Below are positions 7,859-17,046 of a stretch of DNA of 64,000 nucleotides, one piece after another. Origin of the DNA: an uncultured Clostridia bacterium (GTDB lineage Bacteria; Bacillota; Clostridia; Christensenellales; CAG-138). The position numbers and the translations under genes are program-made. The notes beneath the pieces were generated by a model, which was not told where the DNA came from, did not search any database, and saw only the letters and a list, made by a program, of their open reading frames with translations. The first letter of the stretch is position 1. Each line of letters starts with the position of its first letter. The DNA is taken from assembly GCA_947168855.1 (NCBI GenBank), contig CAMVNO010000007.1, positions 62,001 to 126,000 on the forward strand, given 5' to 3'.

Positions 7859-8156
7859 CACGATCCTGAAAATACAGAATCTATTGCATACATACGCCGC
7901 AACGAACGCATTTACTGTTGAACAATTTTACACATGATTGAGCTCCCCTTAACGGGGGAGCTGTCAGCGATAGCTGACTGAGGGGTAGAATATGAGCAAC
8001 TACCCTCCCGTCTGCCTTCGGCATCCACCCTCCCTGACAAGGGAGGGTCAAGATTGCGCCGGAAGACGCCCACATACTGCTTACACGGCGGGAAGGGAAC
8101 CGTTCGGCAAGTGTGCAGTTTAGAGTTATGATTGTCTTCGGCAAGTGAGGAGTTTG
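7859..8156. repeat. Intergenic stretch with a bipartite dispersed repeat
   Basis: No gene. Module 1 (about 7940-7986) has hairpins AGCTCCCC/GGGGGAGCT and GTCAGC/GCTGAC and ends in CTGAGGGG. Module 2 (about 7999-8050) has TGCCTTCGGCA and ACCCTCCC/GGGAGGGT. Both belong to the same family as modules at 24592-24690 and 42992-43109 when the strand is allowed for. A weak 87-residue minus-strand reading frame crosses the repeats and is not believed. Confidence 0.65.
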
Positions 8157-8181
8157 AAAGCCGTCTTCGGGCGGCTTTTTC
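8157..8181 (+). terminator. Intrinsic terminator before pth
   Basis: Stem AAAGCCGTC/GGCGGCTTT with a TTCG loop and a T tract. Confidence 0.7.
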
Positions 8182-8183
8182 TG

Positions 8184-8212
8184 TTGCGCGGAACGGAAAA
8201 CCGTGTTATACT
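8184..8212 (+). promoter_or_regulatory. Promoter of pth (and mfd)
   Basis: TTGCGC (8184-8189), 17-bp spacer, TATACT (8207-8212). Confidence 0.7.
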
Positions 8213-8274
8213 GTAAGAACAGACCCCCCGTCTATTCCGGCGTGGGGCAATAGGTATTTCGGAAAGGAACGGCT

Positions 8275-8880
8275 ATGTATCTCATTGTCGGGCTCGGAAA
8301 TCCCGGGCTGAGCTATAAAAAAACACGCCACAACGCAGGCTTTCAGGCACTGGACAAGCTGGCGGACCGACTCAACGTCCGCATCAAGACGAAGGGCTTC
8401 TCCGCGCTGTACGGCGAGGGAAAGATCGACGGCGAACGTGTGATCCTTTGTAAGCCGCAGACCTATATGAACCTCTCCGGCGACGCGGTGCAGAGCCTGC
8501 TGCACTTCTATAAGCTCGCGCCGGAGCGTCTCATTGTGCTCTGCGACGACATCGACCTGCCGCTCGGCAGCATGCGCATCCGCGCAAACGGCTCCGCCGG
8601 CACGCACAACGGGCTGCGCTCGATCATCGCCTGCATCCATTCCGAGAGCTTTGCGCGCATCCGCCTCGGCGTCGGCAAGGACGAAAGCGTTCTGCTGCGC
8701 GATTATGTGCTGAAACGCCCCTCCAAGGCGGAGCAGAAGACGCTCGATGAGGTCTTTGAAAACGCCGCCGACGCCGCGATCCTGATCGTACAGGGCAGCA
8801 TCGGCGAGGCGCAGTCGAAATACAACAAGAAGCACGAAAAGAACCGCTCCGTCTCCGTGGACGGACATAAGGAAGAATAA
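8275..8880 (+). CDS. pth: Peptidyl-tRNA hydrolase
   Basis: 201 residues. It recycles tRNA from peptidyl-tRNA released by stalled ribosomes. MYLIVGLGNPGLSYKKTRHN contains the start motif and catalytic His19; CKPQTYMNLSG and VLCDDIDLPLG (with the assisting Asp) and SAGTHNGLRSI are further family signatures. The start has GGAAAGGAA upstream. Downstream is mfd after a short gap with a hairpin; pth-mfd is a common pairing in Bacillota. The C-terminus has a short charged tail after residue 185. Confidence 0.97.
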   Translation: MYLIVGLGNPGLSYKKTRHNAGFQALDKLADRLNVRIKTKGFSALYGEGKIDGERVILCKPQTYMNLSGDAVQSLLHFYKLAPERLIVLCDDIDLPLGSMRIRANGSAGTHNGLRSIIACIHSESFARIRLGVGKDESVLLRDYVLKRPSKAEQKTLDEVFENAADAAILIVQGSIGEAQSKYNKKHEKNRSVSVDGHKEE

Positions 8881-8909
8881 TTGGTGCATAATTGCACCAT
8901 ATACGGTAT

Positions 8910-11900
8910 ATGAAAGAGCTTTTGCGCGCGGTCGCGAACGACCCGGGGTATCGACAACTGCACAGCGCTCTCCTTGCGGGCGACGGAACGGTCGCCGTAT
9001 TCGGCTTAAGCGATACGCACCGTCCCGCGGTGAACGCCGCGCTTTCGGAGGAGCATACGGTCCTTTGGGTTGCGCCGACGCCCGCCGAAGCGATGCGGAT
9101 TTTTGAGCTGCAGCGGGCATATCGCCCGGATACGGGGCTGTATCTTCCGCGCGAGCTTCCGCTTGTGCATCTGGAGGCGGTCTCGTCCGAGCGCCGAAGC
9201 GAACGGCTTTCCGTGCTGTCACGTCTTGCGCTTTCCGTCTCCTCGCTGATCGTGACCTGCGCAGAAGCGCTGATGGAACGGCTCGTTCCGCATGAGACAT
9301 TTTTGTCGCAGATCGTACGCGTTGCCGTCGGGGATACGGTCGATCCGCGGGATCTTATCCGGGCGCTTGCGGAAGCCGGCTACGAACGGACCGCGGAGAT
9401 CGAGGGACCCGGGCAGTTTGCGGCGCGCGGCGACATCCTCGACGTATACCCGCCGCAGGCGGAGTTTCCGTACCGCATCGAGTTTTTCGGCGACGACGTG
9501 GACCAGATGCGCATCTTCGATCCTTTGACGCAGCGCAGCATCGAACAGGCGAGCGCGGTCGTGCTGCCGCCCGCCTTCGAGACGCCGCAGACGGCGGAGG
9601 CGATGGCGCGGGCTTTGCGGCTCCTCAAAAACGCGCAGGGCTTTGATCTGCAGCGCGAATCGTGGAAGGAGCAGCGTCCGTGCGTCGGCGCAGACGTGCT
9701 GGTGCCGCTGCTCTACCCCGTGACCGAAACGCTTTTGGACTATCTTCCGGACGGCAGCATCATTCTGATGAACGAGCCGGGACGCATTGCGGACGAAGCA
9801 AAGGCCGCCGAGATGATCTTTTCGGAAACCGTTGCGGCGACGCTCGAGCGCGGCGAAGGGCACGCCTCGCAGGGAAAGCTGCTGATCGGCGCGGACGCTC
9901 TGATGCGGCGGCTCGACACGACGCGCAGCGCGGCGTATTACGCGCTGTTCCGACCCTATCCGAATTTCAAACACCGCGGGCGCGTGGGCTTTACGGTCGA
10001 GCCCGCGCCGGCATATCTCAATGATTCCGTTCAGTTTATTACCGAGCTCGGAAGGCTTCTCAAGGCGCGGGAATCGGTCCTTCTATACGTCGGCGAAGCG
10101 CAGGAGCGCATGCGCGACGTGCTGCGCGACTGCGATCTGTCCGTCGCTTACGCGGATCGGCTGACCCGCCCTCCGGTGCGCGGCGAAGCGCTGATCCTTT
10201 CGGAATCGCTTCCGCAGGGCTTTGCGTTTCCGGAATCGCATCTCTTCGTTCTGACGGGACAGGAGCTGTTCGGAAAGCGACCGTCCGCGCACACGAAAAA
10301 GCACGGCGGCACGCTGAAATTCACGGATCTTTCCGTCGGCGATTACGTGGTGCACGAGGCGCACGGCATCGGAAAGTTTTTGGGCGTGGAGCAGCTTACG
10401 GTCGACGGCAGCACGAAGGATTATCTGCTGTTTGCCTATCGCGGCGATGACCGGCTCTATATCCCGACCGATCAGCTGGATCGGATCCAGAAGTACATCG
10501 GCGCGGACGCCGAGGTCCCGCCGCAGCTCTCGAGGCTCGGCGGCGCGGAATGGCAGCAGCGCGTGGAAAAGGCGCGGCAGGGCGCAAAGAAGCTGGCGGT
10601 CGATCTGGCAAGGCTCTATGCGGCGCGATCGAGCAACGGCGGATACGCGTTCTCCAAGGACACGCCGTGGCAGAAGCGGCTTGAGGACGCCTTCCCCTAT
10701 GAGGAAACGCCCGATCAGGCGCAGGCGATCAAGGACGTCAAGGCGGACATGGAGTCGCCGCGTCCGATGGACCGGCTGCTGTGCGGCGACGTGGGCTACG
10801 GCAAAACCGAGGTCGCGATGCGCGCGGCGTTCAAGGCGGCTCAGGACAGCAAGCAAACGGCGTTTCTCGTGCCGACGACGATCCTTGCGCAGCAGCATTA
10901 CCACACGCTGATCAGCCGCTTTGCGGACTTTCCCGTCCGGGTCGCGTGTCTTTCCCGGTTCCAGACGCCGAAGGAATGCGCCGAGGTCAAAAAAGGGCTC
11001 GAATCCGGCGAGATCGACGTGGTCGTGGGCACGCACGCGCTGCTTGCGAAGTCCGTGAAATTCAAGAATCTGGGACTTCTCATCATCGACGAGGAGCACC
11101 GTTTCGGCGTGAATCACAAGGAACAGATCAAGGCGATGCGCAGTGAGATCGACGTGCTGACGCTGACCGCAACGCCGATCCCGCGGACGCTGAACCTTTC
11201 GATGACCGGCATCCGCGACATCAGTACGATCGAGACGCCGCCGGAGAACCGCTTCCCGGTGCAGACGTTCGTGATGGAATACAGCGACGCGCTGATCATG
11301 ACCGCGCTTCAGCGCGAGCTTTCCCGCGGAGGACAGGCGTTCATCGTGTCGAACCGGGTCCTCACGATGGGCTCGACGCTCACGCATTTCCAGGCGCTTC
11401 TGCCGGACGCGAAGATCGCAATGGCGCACGGGCAGATGCCGGAAACGCTTCTCGAAAACACGATGATGGCGTTCCTCCGAAAGGAGATCGACATCCTCCT
11501 GTGCTCCACGATCATCGAAAGCGGCGTGGACATCCCGAACGCGAACACGCTCGTCGTGCTCGACGCGGACAAGCTCGGGCTTGCGCAGCTCTATCAGCTG
11601 CGCGGCAGGGTCGGGCGCTCCACGCGCATGGCATACGCGTACCTCACCGTGCCGCAGGCGCGCGCCGTTTCCGAAACGGCGCAGAAACGGCTTCTGGCGA
11701 TCCGCGAATTCACGCAGTTCGGCGCTGGCTTCCGGCTTGCGATGCGCGATCTGGAGATCCGCGGCGCGGGAAGCCTTCTGGGCGCGGAGCAGCACGGGCA
11801 CATCTCGGACGTCGGCTATGAATTCTACTGCAAGCTGATGCGCTCCGCCGTTGCCGAAGCGAAGGGCGAAACGGTCGCGCCGGAGATCGAAACGACGGTC

Positions 11901-12350
11901 GACGCGCCGATCGACGCCTATGTTCCGAAGTCGTTCCTGCCGTCCGAGCTTCACCGCCTCGCCATGTACAAGCGGATTGCGGGAATCACGGACAGCGATT
12001 CGTACACGGATCTTTTAGATGAGTTCAACGACCGCTACGGCGATCTGCCCGAACCGGTCATGGCGCTGATGCAGCTTGCATTGATCCGCGCCTACGCGCG
12101 GCGCGCGGGCTTCTCCTCCGTCACCGTGCGCGACGGCAAGACGACGCTCGTATACGACGCTTCCGCGCATCCGGACGGCATGCGGCTTTTGGCGATCCTG
12201 TCCTCGGAACCGAATCTTAAACTTCTTGCGAACGAGCCGGCGGCAGTCATGTGGATCGACAGGAAGCTTGCCGTGCGCGATTTTGTCAAAAAACTCCCGC
12301 CGCTGATTTACAGACTGATGCATTGCACAGATGCGCAAGATGATGTATAA
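8910..12350 (+). CDS. mfd: Transcription-repair coupling factor Mfd
   Basis: 1146 residues. It removes RNA polymerase stalled at DNA lesions and recruits UvrA. The N-terminal third is the UvrB-like module. The CarD/RID RNA-polymerase-interaction domain is at about 468-540 (DLSVGDYVVHEAHGIGKF). The helicase motor follows with Walker A GDVGYGKTEVAM (about 624-635), Walker B IIDEEHRFG (about 723) and the translocase part GVDIPNANTLVVLDADKLG. The C-terminal TRCF domain ends the protein. The ATG at 8910 is chosen although a TTG at 8892 is in frame; neither has a close Shine-Dalgarno sequence. Its last codons contain the promoter of the next gene. Confidence 0.97.
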   Translation: MKELLRAVANDPGYRQLHSALLAGDGTVAVFGLSDTHRPAVNAALSEEHTVLWVAPTPAEAMRIFELQRAYRPDTGLYLPRELPLVHLEAVSSERRSERLSVLSRLALSVSSLIVTCAEALMERLVPHETFLSQIVRVAVGDTVDPRDLIRALAEAGYERTAEIEGPGQFAARGDILDVYPPQAEFPYRIEFFGDDVDQMRIFDPLTQRSIEQASAVVLPPAFETPQTAEAMARALRLLKNAQGFDLQRESWKEQRPCVGADVLVPLLYPVTETLLDYLPDGSIILMNEPGRIADEAKAAEMIFSETVAATLERGEGHASQGKLLIGADALMRRLDTTRSAAYYALFRPYPNFKHRGRVGFTVEPAPAYLNDSVQFITELGRLLKARESVLLYVGEAQERMRDVLRDCDLSVAYADRLTRPPVRGEALILSESLPQGFAFPESHLFVLTGQELFGKRPSAHTKKHGGTLKFTDLSVGDYVVHEAHGIGKFLGVEQLTVDGSTKDYLLFAYRGDDRLYIPTDQLDRIQKYIGADAEVPPQLSRLGGAEWQQRVEKARQGAKKLAVDLARLYAARSSNGGYAFSKDTPWQKRLEDAFPYEETPDQAQAIKDVKADMESPRPMDRLLCGDVGYGKTEVAMRAAFKAAQDSKQTAFLVPTTILAQQHYHTLISRFADFPVRVACLSRFQTPKECAEVKKGLESGEIDVVVGTHALLAKSVKFKNLGLLIIDEEHRFGVNHKEQIKAMRSEIDVLTLTATPIPRTLNLSMTGIRDISTIETPPENRFPVQTFVMEYSDALIMTALQRELSRGGQAFIVSNRVLTMGSTLTHFQALLPDAKIAMAHGQMPETLLENTMMAFLRKEIDILLCSTIIESGVDIPNANTLVVLDADKLGLAQLYQLRGRVGRSTRMAYAYLTVPQARAVSETAQKRLLAIREFTQFGAGFRLAMRDLEIRGAGSLLGAEQHGHISDVGYEFYCKLMRSAVAEAKGETVAPEIETTVDAPIDAYVPKSFLPSELHRLAMYKRIAGITDSDSYTDLLDEFNDRYGDLPEPVMALMQLALIRAYARRAGFSSVTVRDGKTTLVYDASAHPDGMRLLAILSSEPNLKLLANEPAAVMWIDRKLAVRDFVKKLPPLIYRLMHCTDAQDDV

Positions 12351-12351
12351 T
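12323..12351 (+). promoter_or_regulatory. Promoter inside the mfd 3' end
   Basis: TTGCAC (12323-12328), 17-bp spacer, TATAAT (12346-12351). The -10 overlaps the mfd stop codon. A duplicate lies at 14074-14102. Confidence 0.8.
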
Positions 12352-12396
12352 GAATTCAACCATGAACAAAAAGACGGAAAGGAACACCTGCTTTTT

Positions 12397-13944
12397 ATGA
12401 AGACACAGAAACGAATCCTTGCATGGATCACGGCGATCCTGCTTCTTCTGCCGCTCGTCGGCTGCGTTGCGCCGAAAGAGGCGGAGACCGCTCCGGATCC
12501 GACGGAGGCTCCGACAGAAGCGCCGGCGGAGTCCTATGACATCATTGCCTCGCCGGACGATCCGGCCGACAATGAGACCGAGCCGGAGGAATCTCCGGAA
12601 GAGGAACCCGAGGAGGAGCTTCCCGAAGAAAACGTCCCGAACCCCTTTGAAACGATCCAGGACGGCACGTATGGCAAAAACGCGATCGCGATCGAGCTCG
12701 GCGATATCCGGATCACCGCCGGCGAGATACGAAATTCGTTCGATCTGCACGTTTCCGAATTCGAGGATGAAACGATAGACCGGGAGCTCCTTTCGCAAAT
12801 CATGCTGGCGACGGAAGAATCGCTGATCGGGTACTATATGCCCGTCTGGAAAGCAAAGGCGTTCGGCATCACGCTTTCCGAGGAACAGGAGGCGACGTTC
12901 CGTGACGAGGCGCAGGTGAGCGTCGACGACACGCGCAACGAAATGCTGCGCACCTACGGCGACCCGGAAGGGCTCGTTGAGGATACTTCCGAGCTCACCG
13001 AGGCGCAGGTCTCCGCCGCGCTCGAAGGCATTGATGCGATGCTGAAACAGGAATACGGCGACGGCTTCACCTTTGACGACTACCTTGCGCAGGTGTACAA
13101 CGATGAGCTCATGTCAAGGCGCGTCGATGCGCTTTCCGCGCTGCTGAAGGATCACTTCTACAACACCTATACCGTTGATTCCGCCGCGCTCAACGAGTGG
13201 TATGATAACCTGCTCGCCGAACAGACGGAGGTGTTTTCGGACGATCCCGATCAGTATCTCAACAGCGCGAACGGTCTTGAAGACGCCGACTATCAGATTT
13301 GCCTGTATACGCCCGTCGATGCGGCGCGGATCCAGATCGTGTGCATTCCTTCGCGGGAGGACGATACCAATCTGCTCGAGAGCAACAAGACCTGGCTTGC
13401 GGATCTGGAAACGGAATACAATGATTTGAAGAAGAGCGGCGACGACGATGAGCTTCTGGCAGAAACCGAAGCCGAGATCGCCGAACTCAAAAAGGAGAAC
13501 GAACAGATCGCGGCGCGGCTGTCCGCCGGCGAGGAGGCTGCCGCGAACAAGATGTATTCGGATCTGGCGGGCGGCATGTCGTTCGAAGACGCAATGGAAG
13601 TCTTCGGCAATTACGACGACGAGGAGGTCGGCTGCTTTGAGCGGGTTATTCTTCTGGACGGCAGCGAGCCGGATGCAGAAGTGTATGTCGAAACGGTAAA
13701 GCAGCTCACGCCCGGCGCGGTTTCTCAGCCGGTTCTGATCGACGGCCGATACCGCATCATCCGACTGGTCGAAACCCTTCCGGAAGGTCCCGTCAACCGC
13801 GCGGCGATCGAAAGCGAGCTCAACGCAGTCATGGCGGAAGAGAACTATCCGGAGCAGACCGAGCTGTGGATCCAGGAAGCGATGAACGCCGCCGTCTTCC
13901 ACCGCGAAACATATTCGATGCTGATTTCGACGTATCTCAACTGA
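12397..13944 (+). CDS. PrsA/SurA-like peptidyl-prolyl isomerase lipoprotein, copy 1
   Basis: 515 residues. A signal peptide with lipobox LVGC (Cys23) is followed by an acidic Pro/Glu/Thr linker to about residue 85. A SurA-N-like helical segment (IAIELGDIRITAGEIRNSF) precedes a long helical, coiled-coil-prone region. A parvulin-type segment near the C-terminus (SFEDAMEVFGNYDDEEVGCF, then QLTPGAVSQPVLIDGRYRI) fits the PpiC fold. It probably helps fold secreted proteins at the outer face of the membrane. The start at 12397 has AAGGAA about 12 bases upstream. A paralogue follows at 14133. Confidence 0.8.
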   Translation: MKTQKRILAWITAILLLLPLVGCVAPKEAETAPDPTEAPTEAPAESYDIIASPDDPADNETEPEESPEEEPEEELPEENVPNPFETIQDGTYGKNAIAIELGDIRITAGEIRNSFDLHVSEFEDETIDRELLSQIMLATEESLIGYYMPVWKAKAFGITLSEEQEATFRDEAQVSVDDTRNEMLRTYGDPEGLVEDTSELTEAQVSAALEGIDAMLKQEYGDGFTFDDYLAQVYNDELMSRRVDALSALLKDHFYNTYTVDSAALNEWYDNLLAEQTEVFSDDPDQYLNSANGLEDADYQICLYTPVDAARIQIVCIPSREDDTNLLESNKTWLADLETEYNDLKKSGDDDELLAETEAEIAELKKENEQIAARLSAGEEAAANKMYSDLAGGMSFEDAMEVFGNYDDEEVGCFERVILLDGSEPDAEVYVETVKQLTPGAVSQPVLIDGRYRIIRLVETLPEGPVNRAAIESELNAVMAEENYPEQTELWIQEAMNAAVFHRETYSMLISTYLN

Positions 13945-13959
13945 CGGTTTTCGGAAAAG

Positions 13960-13996
13960 AACAGACGAACGCGATTTGCGTTCGTCTGTTTTTTCG
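13960..13996 (+). terminator. Intrinsic terminator after foldase copy 1
   Basis: Perfect 13-bp stem AACAGACGAACGC/GCGTTCGTCTGTT with loop GATTT and a T tract. Confidence 0.9.
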
Positions 13997-14027
13997 GTCG
14001 TGCGGTCCGGCAAAAAAGCGCGTTATT

Positions 14028-14102
14028 CGCGATTTTGTCAAAAAACTTCCACAATTAATTTACAGGTTGATGCATTGCACGTATGCCGATCTCGGGGTAT
14101 AA
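14028..14102 (+). repeat. Duplicate of the mfd 3' end carrying a promoter
   Basis: This segment matches 12276-12351: both start CGATTTTGTCAAAAAACT and continue through ATTTACAG, TGATGCATTGCAC and TATAATG. Read as protein, it gives RDFVKKLPQLIYRLMHCT, against RDFVKKLPPLIYRLMHCT in Mfd. It is a relic created when the foldase gene was tandemly duplicated together with its promoter. Confidence 0.85.
14074..14102 (+). promoter_or_regulatory. Promoter of foldase copy 2
   Basis: TTGCAC (14074-14079), 17-bp spacer, TATAAT (14097-14102); a copy of the promoter at 12323-12351. Confidence 0.8.
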
Positions 14103-14132
14103 TGGACAAAACAAACGGAAGGACTATATTTT

Positions 14133-15596
14133 ATGAAACATATAAAACGAATTCTGGCGATGATAACGGCTTTCATGCTGATCCTGCCGCTTGCGGGATG
14201 CCTTGTGCCGAAAAACAACGATGAATCGGCTGTTGCGGCGGCGCCCTCCGGCGTTGTTCCCGCGCCCGACGGCACGAACGGCAGCGAATCCCCGAACGAG
14301 AGCGAATTTGACGGGCAGGCGACTGCGATCGAGCTCGGCGACATTCAGATCACCGCCGCCGAACTGTCGGATACGTTCGATCAGTACGTCGGCTATTTCA
14401 GCTACGGCGGTGATATAAACGAGGAAACGCTTGATCAGTTCATGCGTATGACCGAGGAAACGCTGATCGAATACTATATGCCCGAATGGAAAGCGACGGA
14501 GCTCGGGCTCTCTTTGACCGAGGAACAGGAAGCGACTTGCGCCGCAGAAGCGCAGACGGAGGTCGACGACGAGCACAACATGCTGCTGTGCTACTACGGC
14601 GATCCCGATGGAACGGTTGAGGACGCCGCGCAGCTGACCGACGAGCAGATTGCTTCCGCCAATGCGGAAATTGCAGGAATCCTGACGGAAATGTTCGGCG
14701 AAGGATACACCCTTGACGATTACCTCTCCATGCGGTACGACAGCGCCCTTTCATCCCGGCGCATCGCTCTGCTGACCGAGCTCCTGAATGAGCAGTCCGT
14801 TTCCGACGTTTCTGTGGATCAGGCTGCGATCGACGAATGGTATAAGGACGCGCTCGAGGAGCAGCGTACCGAAATGACCGAGGACCCCACGCTGTACCTC
14901 GGCTATCAGAACGGTTCCGAGCTGAGCTCGTATGAAATCTCTCTGTACGTGCCCGCAAAGGCCGCGCTTTTGGAGCTTGTCTGCGTTCCCGAGGACGAAA
15001 GCGAGGCGGATCGGATCGCAGAGAACGCCGACGCCATGACAAAGCTGGAAGCCGAATACGGGAAGCTTGTGCTGTGCAGCGAAGACGAAACACGACAGGC
15101 GGAGATCAAAGCCGAATACGACCGGCTGAAGCAGGAGAACGAAACGCTTCTCGCAGAGCAGGCCGATTCGTCCGGGAAAAAGATCGGCAGCGCTTATGCC
15201 GAGCTTGAGGGCGGTGCGTCGTTCGCCGCGGTGATGGACGCCTACAACGCGCACGAAGAGGGGGAAAGCGGCGCGTTTGAGCTGACCGTTTTCCTCGACG
15301 GCAGCGAGCCGGATTATCCGGAGCTTGCCGAAGCCGCGAACAAGCTTTCGCCCGGCGCATATTCGCAGGTGATCCGGGTGGACGGCGATTACTATATCGT
15401 CCGGCTCAAAGAGGTCATGGAGGAAGGCGTCGTTGACCGCGCTTCGATCGAAGAAAACCTGAAGGCGGTTGTGACCGAGCACGCGCAGGCGGAAGCGCTG
15501 CAGGCGCAGACCGACGCGTGGCTTGAAGAAGCGAAAGCCGCAGCCGTCTATCATCGCGAAACGTATGATATGCTGATCGCAATGTATCTGGGCTGA
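14133..15596 (+). CDS. PrsA/SurA-like peptidyl-prolyl isomerase lipoprotein, copy 2
   Basis: 487 residues, paralogous along its length to the gene at 12397. The lipobox LAGC places Cys23 at the same position. The conserved block TAIELGDIQITAAELSDTFD, the central segments TLIEYYMPEWKATELGLSLT and AIDEWYKDALEEQ, and the parvulin-like end (SFAAVMDAYNAHEEGESGAF, KLSPGAYSQVIRVDGDYYI) all align with copy 1. Its linker is shorter and less acidic. It likely performs the same extracellular folding role, perhaps on different clients. It starts 30 bases after its duplicated promoter. Confidence 0.8.
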   Translation: MKHIKRILAMITAFMLILPLAGCLVPKNNDESAVAAAPSGVVPAPDGTNGSESPNESEFDGQATAIELGDIQITAAELSDTFDQYVGYFSYGGDINEETLDQFMRMTEETLIEYYMPEWKATELGLSLTEEQEATCAAEAQTEVDDEHNMLLCYYGDPDGTVEDAAQLTDEQIASANAEIAGILTEMFGEGYTLDDYLSMRYDSALSSRRIALLTELLNEQSVSDVSVDQAAIDEWYKDALEEQRTEMTEDPTLYLGYQNGSELSSYEISLYVPAKAALLELVCVPEDESEADRIAENADAMTKLEAEYGKLVLCSEDETRQAEIKAEYDRLKQENETLLAEQADSSGKKIGSAYAELEGGASFAAVMDAYNAHEEGESGAFELTVFLDGSEPDYPELAEAANKLSPGAYSQVIRVDGDYYIVRLKEVMEEGVVDRASIEENLKAVVTEHAQAEALQAQTDAWLEEAKAAAVYHRETYDMLIAMYLG

Positions 15597-15626
15597 CGAT
15601 CTGATCATAAATAAGGAGGAAAACTT

Positions 15627-16037
15627 ATGATGTACTGTCCGAAATGCGGCATTTCCCTGCCCGACGACGCAACCGTGTGCGATGCGTGCGGCGCGCGCAT
15701 AGACCCGATTCCCGAAACGACGAAACAAACAAAGAAGGCGGCGCAGTCCGCGGACGTCAAGGATGCGTTCCGGAAATGGGCGCAGGATCAGGGCATGTTC
15801 TGTCTGGTCGCAAAGGCGGTTGCCGTCGTTGTCATGCTGTTCTATCTTTTGACCTCCGTCGTGTATACGGTCACACTGATCATCGAAAAGTATTCCGGCG
15901 GCGTGATCTTTTCGGAATTCTTTTTGAAATTTCTCACCGGTCTCGTCTACGGCGTCATCATCTGGCTCCTGTCCGACGCGGTGCTGTATCTGCAAAAGCT
16001 TTATGAAATGAAAAAGAAGGAAACAAAGGACAAATAA
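15627..16037 (+). CDS. Zinc-ribbon membrane protein
   Basis: 136 residues. The N-terminus MMYCPKCGISLPDDATVCDA with the following CGA is a CPxCG-x-CxxCG zinc ribbon typical of many small Clostridial proteins. Two hydrophobic segments follow (about 60-85, AKAVAVVVMLFYLLTSVVYTV, and about 98-120, FLKFLTGLVYGVIIWLLSD). The C-terminus is strongly basic/acidic (KKKETKDK). Function is unknown; such proteins are often regulators or scaffolds at the membrane. AAGGAGG lies just upstream of two adjacent ATG codons at 15627 and 15630, either of which may be the start. Confidence 0.8.
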   Translation: MMYCPKCGISLPDDATVCDACGARIDPIPETTKQTKKAAQSADVKDAFRKWAQDQGMFCLVAKAVAVVVMLFYLLTSVVYTVTLIIEKYSGGVIFSEFFLKFLTGLVYGVIIWLLSDAVLYLQKLYEMKKKETKDK

Positions 16038-16056
16038 AACGCGGCTGAACCGCCTG

Positions 16057-16086
16057 AACGGACGTGATTGCACGTCCGTTTTGTAT
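16057..16086 (+). terminator. Intrinsic terminator after the zinc-ribbon gene
   Basis: Perfect 10-bp stem AACGGACGTG/CACGTCCGTT with loop ATTG, then TTGTATTTTG. Confidence 0.8.
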
Positions 16087-16136
16087 TTTGCATAGTATAC
16101 CACGGACGGCGCATGCCGTTCGGAAAGGAGTATACG

Positions 16137-16982
16137 ATGGCTATTATTACGAATCAGGCAAACCTTACATATACCTACGGCGCGACGACCGCGTCCGTGA
16201 CCTCCAACGTTGCGGAGACCGAATGGAACGCGGCGCTCTCCGCCGAAAAGCAGGCGCTTGAAAACGCGTATCGCGAGGGCTCGGCGCTGACCTACCTGAT
16301 CGCGCTCAAAAACACCGGCGCGGCGGCGGTCGAAAGCCTTACGATCACCGACAACCTCGGCGCATACACGCCCGCGGGCGCGGCGGCGCCGGTCGTGCCG
16401 CTGACGTTTACCGGCAATGCTTCGCTGTATGTGAACGGAACATTTTCCGAAGCGCTGACGCCGACCCCGACGGAGAACGGCATCCGTTTCACGGTTCCCT
16501 CCATCCCCGCAGGCGCGGACGCGCTGCTCCTGTATCAGGCGACCGTCAACGGCTTTGCGCCGCTTTCCGCGGGCAGCGAGATCACGAACACCGCCGCGAT
16601 CGGCGACGCGGAGCCTTTGACCGTCTCGGCGACCGTGCCCGTTGCGGAATACGCGGACGTCTCGATCGAAAAGGAAATGACCCCGAACCCGATCACCGAC
16701 GGCGCACAGATGACCGTGACGTTCACGATCGAAAACCGCGGCAACACCGAGGCGACCGATCTTGTGCTCACCGACGAATTCCCGCTTTCGCTTTCGGATC
16801 CTGCCGTGGCCGTGAACGGCGCGCCCGTGACGGATTTCACGTTTGAAAACGACCTGTTCACCCTGCCGTCCGGCACGCAGACGACCCTGTCCGTCCCTGC
16901 CGCGACATTCACGCAGGATGAAACCGGCGCGGTCTCCGTCACGCCCGGCGTGCTGACGATCGTGCTGACCGGCACAGTCTGA
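16137..16982 (+). CDS. DUF11-like beta-sandwich repeat protein without signal peptide
   Basis: 281 residues. Two beta-sandwich domains of the DUF11 type are seen: domain 1 with LTYLIALKNTGAAAVESLTI and TDNLG, domain 2 (from about residue 175) with MTVTFTIENRGNTEATDLVL and TDEFP. Such domains occur in large surface proteins, where they form stalks. Here the protein starts directly with MAIITNQANLTYTYGATTAS and has no signal peptide or anchor, which is odd. The same arrangement is known in small Bacillota proteins exported by unknown routes or packed in spores; which applies here is unclear. GGAAAGGAG lies upstream of the start. Confidence 0.75.
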   Translation: MAIITNQANLTYTYGATTASVTSNVAETEWNAALSAEKQALENAYREGSALTYLIALKNTGAAAVESLTITDNLGAYTPAGAAAPVVPLTFTGNASLYVNGTFSEALTPTPTENGIRFTVPSIPAGADALLLYQATVNGFAPLSAGSEITNTAAIGDAEPLTVSATVPVAEYADVSIEKEMTPNPITDGAQMTVTFTIENRGNTEATDLVLTDEFPLSLSDPAVAVNGAPVTDFTFENDLFTLPSGTQTTLSVPAATFTQDETGAVSVTPGVLTIVLTGTV

Positions 16983-16997
16983 CGCATTACGCGATCC

Positions 16998-17034
16998 GCA
17001 GCGGGGCGCCGGGAACGGCGTCCCCTGCTTTTTT
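16998..17034 (+). terminator. Intrinsic terminator after the DUF11-like gene
   Basis: GC-rich stem GCAGCGGGGCGCC pairing imperfectly with GGCGTCCCCTGC, then TTTTTTG. Confidence 0.75.
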
Positions 17035-17046
17035 GTAAGATTCCTG

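Noticed and set aside
7881..8144. 87-residue minus-strand frame
   Set aside because: It runs through the dispersed repeat modules and has no start signal.
8882..8899. Inverted repeat TGGTGCA/TGCACCA before mfd as another XRE operator
   Set aside because: It shares the GGTGCA word with the operator at 7544 but in the opposite arm order; more likely a simple intergenic hairpin.
10083..11954. 623-residue minus-strand frame inside mfd
   Set aside because: Shadow of mfd, which has all helicase motifs.
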